Below, piece by piece: positions 25,318 through 34,357 of a DNA stretch of 56,965 bases; within the stretch, counting starts at the first letter, position 1, and each line of letters starts with the position of its first letter. Source of the stretch: an uncultured Chloracidobacterium sp. (GTDB lineage Bacteria; Acidobacteriota; Blastocatellia; Chloracidobacteriales; Chloracidobacteriaceae); NCBI GenBank assembly GCA_937966115.1, contig CALCKX010000104.1, positions 1 to 56,965 on the forward strand, in the 5' to 3' direction. The notes below the pieces were generated by a model. The model was not told the DNA's origin. It ran no database searches and saw nothing but the letters and a program-made list of their open reading frames with translations. The translations under genes were made by a program, and so were the position numbers.

Positions 25318-26539
25318 CGCTGCCTCCCGGCTCGACGTAGCTCCGGCGGTATTGCAGCTCCAGTCGCTTGTTGTCGGGCTTGCCGTCCCCATCAATATCC
25401 ACTAGCACTTCAATCTTGCGGCGCTTGCCTTCGCGGCGCGGGTTGGTTGGCTCGTAGCCGATGCTGTACTGGTTGCGCAGCAGCGCGTCAATGGAGCGCA
25501 GGGTCGTCGGCAGCTCGCCGATGAACGTGACTGGGAAGTAGCGCCCGCCAGAGCTGTCGGAAAAGGTTCGCAGGGTGTTGAACGCCTGAAGAAAGGTAAG
25601 GTTGGTTTCCGGCGCCAGACGCGGATCATTGAGCTTGTAAAACAAGTTTCCAATGCCAATGCAGTAGATGGGGACGCCCGCGTTTTCGACGATTTTACGG
25701 GCCTGGTCATAGTTGATGCGGCTAAAGGTGTCAATGCCCAGCGCGATGAGCAAAATCGCCGTCCGCCCCTGCACTTCTTCCAGCCCGGTGTAGTCCTCGC
25801 CGTCAAGCTTGCCGCCCTTGATGACAAACTTGAGCGTGTCGAAAAGATTGCTTTCAGTAAAGGCCGGGAAATTTCGGTAAAGCAGCGCGATGCTCGACCG
25901 GAGCGTGGCCGGGTCGTTGGTGAAGTCGGTCAGCACTTTGGGCCGGATGTCAAAGGGCACGATGGAAATGTAGTCATTGGCGCGCACGAACCGCTCAATG
26001 AACTGCGCGGCCGGCTCGAGCACCTCAAAGACTAGCGGACCGATGACGCGGCTGTACTCTAGGATCATCACCAGCGTGATGGAGCTGTCGCCGACCTGAA
26101 AGTTGGCGATGTCTTGCTTGACGCCGTCTTCCAGAATGGTGAAGTTGGACGGCTTCAGATCGGCAAAAATCCGGCCGGTTTTCTTGTCATACACGACAAC
26201 TTCCAAGCTAACAACGTTTGTGGAGAGCGCAATCACGTTGCCATCGTCATCGGTGGCTGGCTCCTTGGTCGGCGGGCGCCGGCGCGGCGTGCCCAGCGGC
26301 CGGTTCGGGTCTGGTTCCTGTTGGTTGGCGTCGCCGGGGCGGGCGGGCGGCTTTTCGTCCGGGAGCGCGCGGTTCGGCTTCTCATTTTCAGGCGCGGGCG
26401 GCGCCGTTTTGCGCGTCGCGCCGGACTGCGCCAGCGCTGGCCGCAGCGGCGCGACAGTCGGCAGGCCAAACGCCAAAAGGCAGAGGATGATGGTGATGTA
26501 ACGGCCGCAGCCGCAACCAAAAGACCGCATCCAGTTCAC
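25298..26539 (-). CDS. Acidobacterial-type von Willebrand factor A domain protein
   Basis: A 413-aa exported protein of the VWFA-related group abundant in Acidobacteria. I start at GTG 26539 because GGAGG lies 7 bases before it; the next ATG (26530) is too far away. A signal peptide (about 4-38) is followed by a Pro/Arg-rich linker (about 39-100) and the characteristic beta region VVSLEVVVYDKKTGRI, FADLKPSNFTILEDG. The VWA domain proper begins with ITLVMILEYSRVIG, where the metal-site DxSxS is replaced by E-Y-S, so metal binding may be lost. The C-terminus (YSIGYEPTNPRREGKRRKIEV) is typical of this group. Its function is unknown. It overlaps lolA by 20 bp. Confidence 0.9.
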   Translation of the reverse strand: MNWMRSFGCGCGRYITIILCLLAFGLPTVAPLRPALAQSGATRKTAPPAPENEKPNRALPDEKPPARPGDANQQEPDPNRPLGTPRRRPPTKEPATDDDGNVIALSTNVVSLEVVVYDKKTGRIFADLKPSNFTILEDGVKQDIANFQVGDSSITLVMILEYSRVIGPLVFEVLEPAAQFIERFVRANDYISIVPFDIRPKVLTDFTNDPATLRSSIALLYRNFPAFTESNLFDTLKFVIKGGKLDGEDYTGLEEVQGRTAILLIALGIDTFSRINYDQARKIVENAGVPIYCIGIGNLFYKLNDPRLAPETNLTFLQAFNTLRTFSDSSGGRYFPVTFIGELPTTLRSIDALLRNQYSIGYEPTNPRREGKRRKIEVLVDIDGDGKPDNKRLELQYRRSYVEPGGSDGKRKK

Positions 26540-26702
26540 GTCGCCACCTCCAGAGCTTGGATTTTCCCAGGTTTGTCGCCTGAGCCGCGGCTGGCATTGC
26601 CGGCGCTGGGCGAAACGCCCAGCCAGCCTTTTGTCACAACCGGCGCCGGCGCGACAAGCGATCCAGCGCGACAAGTGACGCGGAGACCAAGCCCGGAAGC
26701 GG

Positions 26703-27944
26703 CTATTCGTCAGGGGGCGTTGCGGAGCGCGACTTCTCCGCGAAAGCCTTCCCCGCAAAAGCGGAGCGGTCTTCGCTTTCGCGAATGGGCGCGGCGCGCA
26801 GCCAAAGCAACGCTAGCAGGGATCCGCCAACGGCAACCCAAAAAGGCGCGACCGGATGGACGGTCTCCCATAGTAGTCCCGCCAGCGCGCTCGCGATGAC
26901 GGCGCTGAAGCTGGCCACCATTGTCTGCAACCCAATGGCCGCGCCGCGCTGGTCGGGCGGCGTCACGTCGGCAATCCAAGCTTTGCTGACGCCTTCCGTG
27001 GCAGCGGCGTACAGCCCGTACGCGGCGAAGCCAACCCAGGCCTGCCAGGCTTGCGTCAGGAGCGCGAAGCCGGCATACACGACGGCATACAGGCCGAGCC
27101 CCCAGCAAAGCACCCTTCGTTTGCCCAGCCGGTCGGCCAGTCCGCCAGCCGGGTAAGCCGCCACGGCATAGACCCCATTGTAGAGCGCATAGCCCCCGAT
27201 GGCGGCCGCCTCGGAAAAGCCGGCTTGCTTAGCTCTGAGAATGAGAAAGGCGTCGCTGCTGTTGACCAATCCGAAGATGGCGAGGGCCGCCACCAAGCGA
27301 CGGTAATCAGGCGGCGACTTCCGCCAGTAGGCGAAGACCGCGAATGGCGCGAGCCGGCGCGTCGGCGCAGGCTGGCAGGGCGCGTCCTGAACCCGCCATA
27401 CGCACAGGGCCGCCAGCAAGCCTGGAAAAAACGCCAGCAGAAAGAGCGTCTGGTAATCGCCGGGACGGGCGGCGAGAAACGCTAGCGCGGCCAAGGGGCC
27501 CAGCGCCGCGCCCGCGGTGTCCATCGCCCGATGGAAGCCGAAGACGCGCCCCTGGGCGCTGGCGGGGGCGTAACTCGCCAGCAGCGCGTCGCGCGGCGCG
27601 CTGCGCAAGCCCTTGCCAAAGCGGTCGGCGAGCCGCCCCAGGACGACCGCAGCCGCGGCCGGCCACAGCCCCGGAAGCGGCTTAGACAGAGCCGACAGCG
27701 CATAGCCAGCGCGAACAAAGGGCGCGCGCGTCCCCAGCCGGTCGGAAAGCGCCCCAAAGTAGCCCTTGAAATAGCCGCTCAGACCTTCGGCGACGCCCTC
27801 CAGCCATCCAACCGCGATGAGCGAGGCGCCCAGCGTCCCTGTCAGATAGAGCGGCGCAATGGGATAGAGCATCTCGCTGGCCAGGTCGGTCAACAGGCTG
27901 ACGAGGCCCAGCAGGATGATCGGGCGTGAGATTAGCGCGCGCAT
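26703..27944 (-). CDS. Major facilitator superfamily transporter
   Basis: A 413-aa, 12-segment MFS permease. The N-terminus LGLVSLLTDLASEMLYPIAPLYL is the characteristic opening of a bacterial MFS subgroup. The loop 2-3 motif A is seen as YFGALSDRLGTRAPFVRAG and its half-repeat in the second half as GLADRLGKRRVLCWG. The substrate cannot be predicted. It follows the phosphoesterase gene by 6 bp on the minus strand, suggesting cotranscription. Confidence 0.92.
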   Translation of the reverse strand: MRALISRPIILLGLVSLLTDLASEMLYPIAPLYLTGTLGASLIAVGWLEGVAEGLSGYFKGYFGALSDRLGTRAPFVRAGYALSALSKPLPGLWPAAAAVVLGRLADRFGKGLRSAPRDALLASYAPASAQGRVFGFHRAMDTAGAALGPLAALAFLAARPGDYQTLFLLAFFPGLLAALCVWRVQDAPCQPAPTRRLAPFAVFAYWRKSPPDYRRLVAALAIFGLVNSSDAFLILRAKQAGFSEAAAIGGYALYNGVYAVAAYPAGGLADRLGKRRVLCWGLGLYAVVYAGFALLTQAWQAWVGFAAYGLYAAATEGVSKAWIADVTPPDQRGAAIGLQTMVASFSAVIASALAGLLWETVHPVAPFWVAVGGSLLALLWLRAAPIRESEDRSAFAGKAFAEKSRSATPPDE

Positions 27945-27950
27945 GCCTAA

Positions 27951-28709
27951 TTACAAGTCGAGCTGGAAGGGCGTGAAGTCGAGGCTGTCGGCGCTGACCA
28001 GTTGAAAGCGGGTGCGCCCAAGCTGGCGGTTGAATGCGGTTGCAATGGCCTCGCCGTGGAGGTGTCCATACACGCACCAGTCGGCCTCATATTCCGCCAG
28101 CAGCGCCGTAAAGCCGCTCGGCTCATGCCGGGCGTTCACCGGCGGATAGTGAAGGATGACCACGAGTCGGTCGAAATCCGCCCGGCGGCGCCAGGCGGCT
28201 TCCAGCCCCAGTCGCAGCCGCCCCACTTCGCGCTCGTAGATTTTTTGATCCTGCGCGGTATATTCGCGGCGCGGCTTCTCGCGGCGGAGGGCGGCTTCTT
28301 GTCGCTCAAGCGTGTCCGCGCTTGGTTCCTCGCCCGGACACTGCCAGCCGCGCGTGCCGACGAAGGCGATGCGCTCGATAATGACATGACTGGCCTGAAG
28401 CGGAATGATGGAGGGATCCGTCGCCGCCCGCGTCTTGGCCAGCGAGTGCCACCAGAAATCATGGTTGCCGCGAATGATGAGCTTGCGCCCGCGCAGTCGG
28501 GCGATCCAGTCGAGGTCGGGGCGGGCCTCCTCCAGGCGCATCGCCCACGACAGATCGCCGGCGAGAATGAGCAGGTCATCCGGCGCGCTGAGGCGCGACC
28601 AGGCGCGCTCGATTTTCGCGGCGTGGTCGCGCCAGCGCTCCCCGAAGATGTGCATCGGCTTGGGATTGGCGAAGGAAAGGTGAGGGTCGCCAAGGGCAAA
28701 CACGCGCAT
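27951..28709 (-). CDS. Calcineurin-like metallophosphoesterase
   Basis: A 252-aa protein with the dimetal phosphoesterase motifs in order: VFALGDPHLSF (D-x-H, residues 3-13), LILAGDLSWAM (GD), LIIRGNHDFWWHS (GNHD), VILHYPPV (H) and YGHLHGEA (GHxH-like). This is a complete catalytic set. It belongs to the group of single-domain cytoplasmic phosphohydrolases without signal peptide. The substrate is unknown. It is the first gene of the pair with the MFS transporter and is divergent from the glycan-initiating transferase. Confidence 0.93.
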   Translation of the reverse strand: MRVFALGDPHLSFANPKPMHIFGERWRDHAAKIERAWSRLSAPDDLLILAGDLSWAMRLEEARPDLDWIARLRGRKLIIRGNHDFWWHSLAKTRAATDPSIIPLQASHVIIERIAFVGTRGWQCPGEEPSADTLERQEAALRREKPRREYTAQDQKIYEREVGRLRLGLEAAWRRRADFDRLVVILHYPPVNARHEPSGFTALLAEYEADWCVYGHLHGEAIATAFNRQLGRTRFQLVSADSLDFTPFQLDL

Positions 28710-28821
28710 AGGGCAAGACCTTACTGAAGCGAGCCGCGCTATACGGTCAACTTTTTCGCGTCCGCTAGTCTCAAAAGCAGCGTACGCTCTATCAGAAAGC
28801 GGGCTTTTTGAGAAATTTTGG

Positions 28822-28850
28822 TTGAAATTGCGGCAAGTAGGTAATGAAAT
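28822..28850 (+). promoter_or_regulatory. Possible sigma-70-type promoter for the sugar transferase gene
   Basis: TTGAAA (28822-28827) and TGAAAT (28845-28850) are separated by 17 bases in an AT-rich intergenic stretch about 75 bp upstream of the ATG at 28925. The match is 5/6 and 4/6 to the standard boxes, so this is only a candidate. Confidence 0.22.
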
Positions 28851-28924
28851 CGGCTGCGGCGTCCCATAAGCTAGCGCCGCGACTCGTCTGCATTATGTGT
28901 CTCATCCTTGTCAAATAACAAAGC

Positions 28925-30487
28925 ATGTCACAAACAAGGCTTCCGCCGCTTGGATCCCCCTCGTCGCCAACCGCTGTTTCCTTCGCGCATCCGCTCGCGC
29001 CTGCGGCAGGCGATACGACGCTTCACTCATTCGGTCACATGGTCATTGCCGGGCTGGCGCTGTTTGACGCTCTGGCAGCCACTGGGTCGCTGGCGTGCGG
29101 CATCTGGATCGCCTCGACCTTCTGGCAAGTCGAGCCGTCCTTCACGCCCTACGTGCCCTTTCTGCCCACGTTGCTCATCGCTCGGCTGCTGACGCTGCGG
29201 CACTATGGTCTGTATCGTCTCCGGGGGGCGTTTCGATACTCTGACGACCTGCTCGGGGCGTTCAAGGGCGTTTCGCTCGGCTGCATTTACGGCTTTGTCA
29301 CGCTGCTGTTTTTTCACCGCGGCATCCTCGACCAGCCGTTGTTTCTCTCGCGGGTGGTCTTTGTCTGCGACTGGGCGCTGATGTTGGCCTTGGTCGTGAC
29401 CAGTCGCGTCTTGCTGCGGCAGGCGCAGTCCTGGGCGCGCAGCGCGGGACACGACCTGATCCCGGCGTTTGTCGTCGGGGTGGGCGAGGAGGCGCGCGTC
29501 TGCATCGCTGAAATCAACGAATCGCCGCGACTAGGCTACAAGGTGCTGGGCGTTCTCGCCACCGACGAGCGGGCGCCGGATGCGCCTGACATGATCGAGG
29601 ACGTGCCGATCATCGGCACCTTCGACGATCTGCCCGAGCTGGCCCGGGCGCTCGGCATCAAGGAAGTCCTGATCACCGACTCGCAACTCCACTCGCGTCG
29701 CATCTTCAACGCGATGATGAACGCCGGGCGGAAGCACCACCTCAACTTTCGCGTCGTGCCGAGCTTGTTCAACTGCCTGCCGGAAAAAACGCAGATTGAG
29801 CAGTTGGGATCATTGCCGATGATCCAGCTCTTTCGCGACCCGCTGTCGGGCGTTAACCGTTTTCTCAAGCGGGCCCTGGATGTCGTTGGCGCGAGCCTCG
29901 GCTTAATTTGCTTGTCGCCGGCGCTGGTCGCGATCGCGATCGCCATTCGCCGCGAGTCGCCAGGTCCAATTTTCTATCGCCAGGAGCGCGTCGGCATGGA
30001 CGGACGGACCTTCCAAATGCTCAAGTTTCGCTCCATGTACGCCGACGCCACGGATGAAATCCACCGGCGACTCATGGTGGAAACCATCAAGTATCCATCG
30101 CGCGCCAATCGCGGCTCGCGCGGGAAGCAGCTTTATGGCAAGGTCTTCAACGACCCGCGGCTGACCAAGGTTGGAACGTGGATTCGACGCTACAGCTTGG
30201 ACGAGTTGCCCAATCTGTGGAATGTCCTCAAAGGCGACATGAGCTTGGTCGGCCCGCGCCCGCCGATTCCCTACGAAGTCGCCGAGTATCAGGACTGGCA
30301 CCGGACGCGCTTCAACGTCAAGGGCGGCGTCACGGGCCTGTGGCAGGTTTCCGGGCGCAACCGGCTGACCTTCGAGCAAATGGTGCGACTCGACATTTAC
30401 TACATCGAGAACTGGTCGCTGTGGCTCGACATCAAGATTCTGCTGCGGACGATTCCGGTCGTTTTTCGCGGCGACAACACCTACTGA
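28925..30487 (+). CDS. Undecaprenyl-phosphate sugar phosphotransferase (WcaJ/WbaP type)
   Basis: A 520-aa polyprenyl-phosphate glycosylphosphotransferase that loads the first hexose-1-phosphate onto undecaprenyl phosphate to start exopolysaccharide or O-antigen synthesis. An N-terminal set of membrane segments (about 35-165) is followed by a Rossmann-like CoA-binding-type domain (about 180-300, VLGVLATDERAPDAPD). The catalytic sugar-transferase domain (about 318-520) has RALDVVGASLGLICLSP, the GPIFYRQERVGMDGR-x-F loop, MLKFRSMYADA, SLDELPNLWNVLKGDMSLVGPRPP and GLWQVSGRN. It stands alone rather than in a glycan cluster. No clear Shine-Dalgarno sequence is visible before the ATG. xseA follows 25 bp downstream. 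Confidence 0.94.
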   Translation: MSQTRLPPLGSPSSPTAVSFAHPLAPAAGDTTLHSFGHMVIAGLALFDALAATGSLACGIWIASTFWQVEPSFTPYVPFLPTLLIARLLTLRHYGLYRLRGAFRYSDDLLGAFKGVSLGCIYGFVTLLFFHRGILDQPLFLSRVVFVCDWALMLALVVTSRVLLRQAQSWARSAGHDLIPAFVVGVGEEARVCIAEINESPRLGYKVLGVLATDERAPDAPDMIEDVPIIGTFDDLPELARALGIKEVLITDSQLHSRRIFNAMMNAGRKHHLNFRVVPSLFNCLPEKTQIEQLGSLPMIQLFRDPLSGVNRFLKRALDVVGASLGLICLSPALVAIAIAIRRESPGPIFYRQERVGMDGRTFQMLKFRSMYADATDEIHRRLMVETIKYPSRANRGSRGKQLYGKVFNDPRLTKVGTWIRRYSLDELPNLWNVLKGDMSLVGPRPPIPYEVAEYQDWHRTRFNVKGGVTGLWQVSGRNRLTFEQMVRLDIYYIENWSLWLDIKILLRTIPVVFRGDNTY

Positions 30488-30512
30488 CGCCGAGCGACGG
30501 CCGCGAGCGACC

Positions 30513-31904
30513 ATGCGAGAGCCTTCCGAGCCAGCCCCGCTCCTCACCGTCTCGGCGCTGACGGCCCGCATTCGACGCCAGCTCGAGCGCGAGTTCGGCG
30601 AAATCATCGTGGAGGGCGAGCTGTCGAACTTCGTCGCGCACGCGTCGGGCCACTGGTACTTCACGCTCAAGGACGCGCAGTCTCAAATCCGCTGCGCCTG
30701 CTGGAAGGGAACGAACTACCGCATTCAGTTTCGCCCGCAAAACGGCCTGCAAGTCATCTGCCGGGGGCGCGTGACGGTGTATGCGCCCAAAGGGGATTAT
30801 CAGCTCACGGTCGAGGCGATGTCGCCGGTCGGCGTCGGGTCGCAACAGTTGGCTTTCGAGCGACTCAAGGCCAAGCTGGCCGCCGAGGGGCTGTTCGCGA
30901 CGGAGCGCAAGCGTCCGCTGCCGCTCCTTCCGCGCCGCATCGGCATCGTCACCTCGCCGACCGGCGCGGCGATTCAGGATATTCTCAATGTATTGCGTCG
31001 TCGTAACGATGGCGTCAGCGTGTTGCTCTATCCGGCGCAAGTCGAGGGCGTCGATGCCGCCGCCAGCGTTGCCGCGGGCATTCGCTGGTTTAGCCAGCGC
31101 GCCGATCCGGATTGTTCCGTGGACGCGCTAATCGTGGGTCGCGGCGGCGGCAGCGCGGAATCCCTCTGGGCCTTCAATACCGAGGAGGTGGCCCGCGCCA
31201 TTGCCGATTCCAGCGTGCCGGTCATTTCGGCCGTGGGGCACGAAATTGATGTCACCATCGCGGATTTCGTCGCCGACCTGCGCGCGCCGACGCCTTCGGC
31301 CGCGGCGGAAATGGTAGCCGCCCGGCGCGCCGACCTGCGGGCGCTCATTCAGAAGCAGGCGGCAGCGCTGGGCAGCGCCATGCGGATCCGGTTGCTCGAG
31401 GCGCAGCGAGCGGCGGAGCGCTTGGCGCGCCGCCCGGCTTTTGATGACGCGCGGGCGCGCTTGCGCGATGCGCTTCAGCGCTGCGACGAGCTGGCGCTCG
31501 CGGCCCAATCGGCGATGCGCGAGCGGCTGCGCGCGAGCGACCGGCGACTGGAGCGCGCCGTTAGTCGCCTCGCCCATTACCCGTGGGCGCCGCGCTTACA
31601 AGTTTGCCAGGCGGAGACCAGCGAGCTGGAAGCCAGCCTGGCGACGGCGCTTCAGGCGCGACTGGCGAGCCATCGCGGCCGGGCGTCCCAGGCGCTGGCG
31701 CGGCTAGACGCGCTGTCGCCCCTGCGGGTCTTGGCGCGGGGCTACGCGCTGGCGGAGCGCCCCGATGGGCGGCTGATTCGCTCCATCGGCGACGTTCAGC
31801 CTGGGGAGGCGTTCAGCGTCCGATTGGCGGACGGCTACCTCCGCGGGCGGGCGGAAGCCGTGACGCCCCTGCCGCAGCCGGAGCGCCTGCGGGATCACTC
31901 GTAG
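30513..31904 (+). CDS. xseA: Exodeoxyribonuclease VII large subunit
   Basis: A 463-aa catalytic subunit of exonuclease VII, which degrades single-stranded DNA from both ends. The OB-fold (about 10-105) has ELSNFVAHASGHWYFTLKDAQSQIRCACWKG. The nuclease core has RIGIVTSPTGAAIQDILNVLRRR, DALIVGRGGGSAESLWAFNTEEVARAIADS and PVISAVGHEIDVTIADFVADLRAPTPSAAAE. A long coiled region and LDALSPLRVLARGYALAE close the protein. No small subunit (xseB) gene is adjacent. The last 10 bp overlap the convergent diguanylate cyclase gene tail to tail. Confidence 0.96.
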   Translation: MREPSEPAPLLTVSALTARIRRQLEREFGEIIVEGELSNFVAHASGHWYFTLKDAQSQIRCACWKGTNYRIQFRPQNGLQVICRGRVTVYAPKGDYQLTVEAMSPVGVGSQQLAFERLKAKLAAEGLFATERKRPLPLLPRRIGIVTSPTGAAIQDILNVLRRRNDGVSVLLYPAQVEGVDAAASVAAGIRWFSQRADPDCSVDALIVGRGGGSAESLWAFNTEEVARAIADSSVPVISAVGHEIDVTIADFVADLRAPTPSAAAEMVAARRADLRALIQKQAAALGSAMRIRLLEAQRAAERLARRPAFDDARARLRDALQRCDELALAAQSAMRERLRASDRRLERAVSRLAHYPWAPRLQVCQAETSELEASLATALQARLASHRGRASQALARLDALSPLRVLARGYALAERPDGRLIRSIGDVQPGEAFSVRLADGYLRGRAEAVTPLPQPERLRDHS

Positions 31905-34174
31905 GACATTGGCTTTTCCGGGGTCGTCAGCGCGGGCCAGCCGCCGCTTGGGAAGCGCCACTCGCCGCTCGCGTAGGTCGTGACGCGATTCCCGCCGGCG
32001 CGCTTAGCGGCATACATCATCTTGTCAGCGCGCACCGTCAGCTCTTCGGCCGATTCGCCAGCGTATTCGACAATGCCGAAGCTGACCGTAACTTCGCCAT
32101 TGAAGCGCTCAAAAACGCCCTGGCAAATCCGCTCGCCAACGCGCCGGGCGGCTTCCGCCGGCGTTTCGGGGAGAATGAGCACGAACTCGTCGCCGCCATA
32201 GCGGAAAGGCAGGTCTACTTGCCGGCGGATGACCGACTGCGTCAACTCCCCGATCCACCGCAGCAGCTCGTCGCCCGCGACGTGTCCGCGCGTGTCATTG
32301 AACCGCTTGAAGCCGTCTAGATCGAAGTAGCAGAGGGCGAAGGTGGCGTCGCGCCGCTGCGCGCGAGCGATTTCGCGCGGCAGGATGTCTTGGTAGTAGC
32401 GCTTGTTGTACAGCCCGGTCAGCTCGTCGGTGATGCTGAGCTTGAGTAGCTGTTCCTGTTGGGCGCGGCGCTCGGTCACGTCCGTCAGCACGAACAGGAA
32501 GCCTTCGCTGCGCTTGGCGCGCAGCGGGTGGACGGACAAGCTAGCGTAAAAAACGTCGCCGTTGCGCCGCTTGAGCGCCACGTCCATTTCGCCGAAGTGA
32601 ACCTGCCGCCCCGCCAGCAGCTTTTCAATGCTGGCCGCGACGGCGGAATCTTGAAAAAGTAGCCCAATCGGGGCGGCTACCGCTTCTTTGTTGTCGCGGC
32701 CAAACATCTTCTCAGCTCCGCGGCTGAACGTGACAATGTTGCCGGCGGGGTCGGTTGAAATGATGGCAGTGTCAATGGCGACATCCAGAACGGTCTGCAA
32801 GTATTCGTGTTCGGCTTGCGCGCTGCGATAAAGCCGGGTGTTGCGGATGGCCACCGACACCTGGAGGGCCAAGTCCTCGGCAATGGCGCAGTCGTCGTCG
32901 TCGAACGCCCCGGGGCGCACGCTTTCAAACTCCAAAACGCCCTCGATGCGGCCGTCGAGCCAGATGGGCGTCGCAATTTTAGAGCGGGAAAGGGTGGAGT
33001 GCCCGCGCCATTCGGGCAGTTGCCGCAAGTCGCGGCACAGAATCGTGTCGCCGCCGTCCACGGTCTCGCGGATGAGGCCGGAGTCGCGCTGGAGCTTGGT
33101 CGCAATGACGCTGGTTCGGCTGGAGAGATTCGAGGCGATATGAAAGTTCTCCCCCTGCGGACCCGTCATGTGCGGCGTGTAGATTGCGACTACCTCGCAT
33201 TCCATGTAGCGTTGCAAGTGCTCCACGATGTCGGCGATGACGGTCTCAAGGTCGAGGCTGCGCGCCATCTGACGCGTCACCTCGTTGATGAGAAAGACCT
33301 GCTCCCGCTTGCGCTGAATGAGGCGGTGCTCGAACGCGTTGTGAAAGGCGCAAGCCAGATGCCGCGAAAGCAGGCTCAGGCCCTCGATTTCGCTCTCCGT
33401 GAGCTTGATCCGCCGCGGATAGCCCAGCAGGGCGACGCCGCTGCGCTGCGCGCTGCGCCGTAACTGAAGATAGAGCTGGTGCTTGTCCGCATACGTCAGG
33501 GTGTCGGCCGTTTCGGGCAGCTCCGCCAGCGCGAGCGCGACCGTTTCCGGCGGGAGCTTCCGAATGACCGGCTCGCCCTCCGGCGAAAGCGCGCCTTCAT
33601 AGCCGAGGCTTCCGCCTCCGCTGGTCAGGAGCAGGCGTCCAGTCGTGCAAGGCGTGAAGCGAAACAGGGTGTCGAAAGCGGTTTGCGCCAGCGCGTCTAA
33701 GTCGAGGTTGGCATGGAGCTTGAGGGCCAGCTCGTGGAGGGATTGCGGCGAAACCGACTTTTCCGCCGTTTCCGCCGCCCGCTCGGCTCGCCCGATAGCG
33801 CGCCGCAGGCGGTCGCTCGTCAGGGGCGGGGTCAGGACCAGCGTCACGCCCTCGGCGCTGGCTTTGGCCGCCAGCGCCGTATCGTCATTCGGCAAGCAGC
33901 CGACGATAGGAAGCTGCGGGCTGACCTGGTGGATATAGGCCAGATGTCCCCAGGTGACTGGATCATCCTCCAGCGCGAGCAAAACGACATCGAACTCATA
34001 TTCCGACATGAGGGCGATGAGCGACGTGCCGTCCACCGCTACGGTCAGTTGGAACGTCCGGCTGCGCTGGAGCAGGGCTTCAATTTCAGAGACCGAAGGC
34101 GTCGGCGAAGCGACAAGCAAAACTTGCTTCTTGAACTCCACACGCGACATCTGGATGGTGGCAGGCGCGGACAT
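31895..34174 (-). CDS. Diguanylate cyclase with degenerate receiver, GAF and PAS domains
   Basis: A 759-aa signalling protein. Residues about 13-130 look like a receiver domain, but the phosphoacceptor Asp is replaced (VVLLALEDDP where LLDxxMP is usual). One or two GAF-like regions follow (about 150-290 and 300-455), then a PAS domain (about 465-590: VAIDTAIISTDPAGNIVTFSRGAEKMFG). The GGDEF domain (about 595-745) has an intact FRYGGDEFVLILPE and an RQVD inhibitory-site motif five residues before GGDEF. It should therefore make c-di-GMP and be product-inhibited. It is cytoplasmic with no membrane segment. Upstream lies the hairpin that closes rnpB. Confidence 0.93.
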   Translation of the reverse strand: MSAPATIQMSRVEFKKQVLLVASPTPSVSEIEALLQRSRTFQLTVAVDGTSLIALMSEYEFDVVLLALEDDPVTWGHLAYIHQVSPQLPIVGCLPNDDTALAAKASAEGVTLVLTPPLTSDRLRRAIGRAERAAETAEKSVSPQSLHELALKLHANLDLDALAQTAFDTLFRFTPCTTGRLLLTSGGGSLGYEGALSPEGEPVIRKLPPETVALALAELPETADTLTYADKHQLYLQLRRSAQRSGVALLGYPRRIKLTESEIEGLSLLSRHLACAFHNAFEHRLIQRKREQVFLINEVTRQMARSLDLETVIADIVEHLQRYMECEVVAIYTPHMTGPQGENFHIASNLSSRTSVIATKLQRDSGLIRETVDGGDTILCRDLRQLPEWRGHSTLSRSKIATPIWLDGRIEGVLEFESVRPGAFDDDDCAIAEDLALQVSVAIRNTRLYRSAQAEHEYLQTVLDVAIDTAIISTDPAGNIVTFSRGAEKMFGRDNKEAVAAPIGLLFQDSAVAASIEKLLAGRQVHFGEMDVALKRRNGDVFYASLSVHPLRAKRSEGFLFVLTDVTERRAQQEQLLKLSITDELTGLYNKRYYQDILPREIARAQRRDATFALCYFDLDGFKRFNDTRGHVAGDELLRWIGELTQSVIRRQVDLPFRYGGDEFVLILPETPAEAARRVGERICQGVFERFNGEVTVSFGIVEYAGESAEELTVRADKMMYAAKRAGGNRVTTYASGEWRFPSGGWPALTTPEKPMSYE

Positions 34175-34320
34175 GGGCGACAGCGAGGGGCGCGGAGGGC
34201 GGAAACCGCGAGTTAGCGCGAGGAAATGATGCCAAGAGATGCTGCGAAAAGGTTAGCCGAACGCGCTCGCAGTTTAGGCCAAGTCGCCGACTGGGTACAG
34301 CCTTTTGCTCGCGAAAGCAA

Positions 34321-34352
34321 GCGCGACGCCGTCAGGATGAACGGCGTCGCGC
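34321..34352 (-). terminator. Strong hairpin after rnpB
   Basis: A perfect 12-bp GC-rich stem (34321-34332 with 34341-34352) with an 8-base loop, 6 bp past the predicted 3' end of RNase P RNA. On the minus strand it is followed by a short T-containing stretch (TTGCTTTC). It is the likely transcript end of the tadA-tRNA-rnpB block. Confidence 0.72.
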
Positions 34353-34357
34353 ATAAA

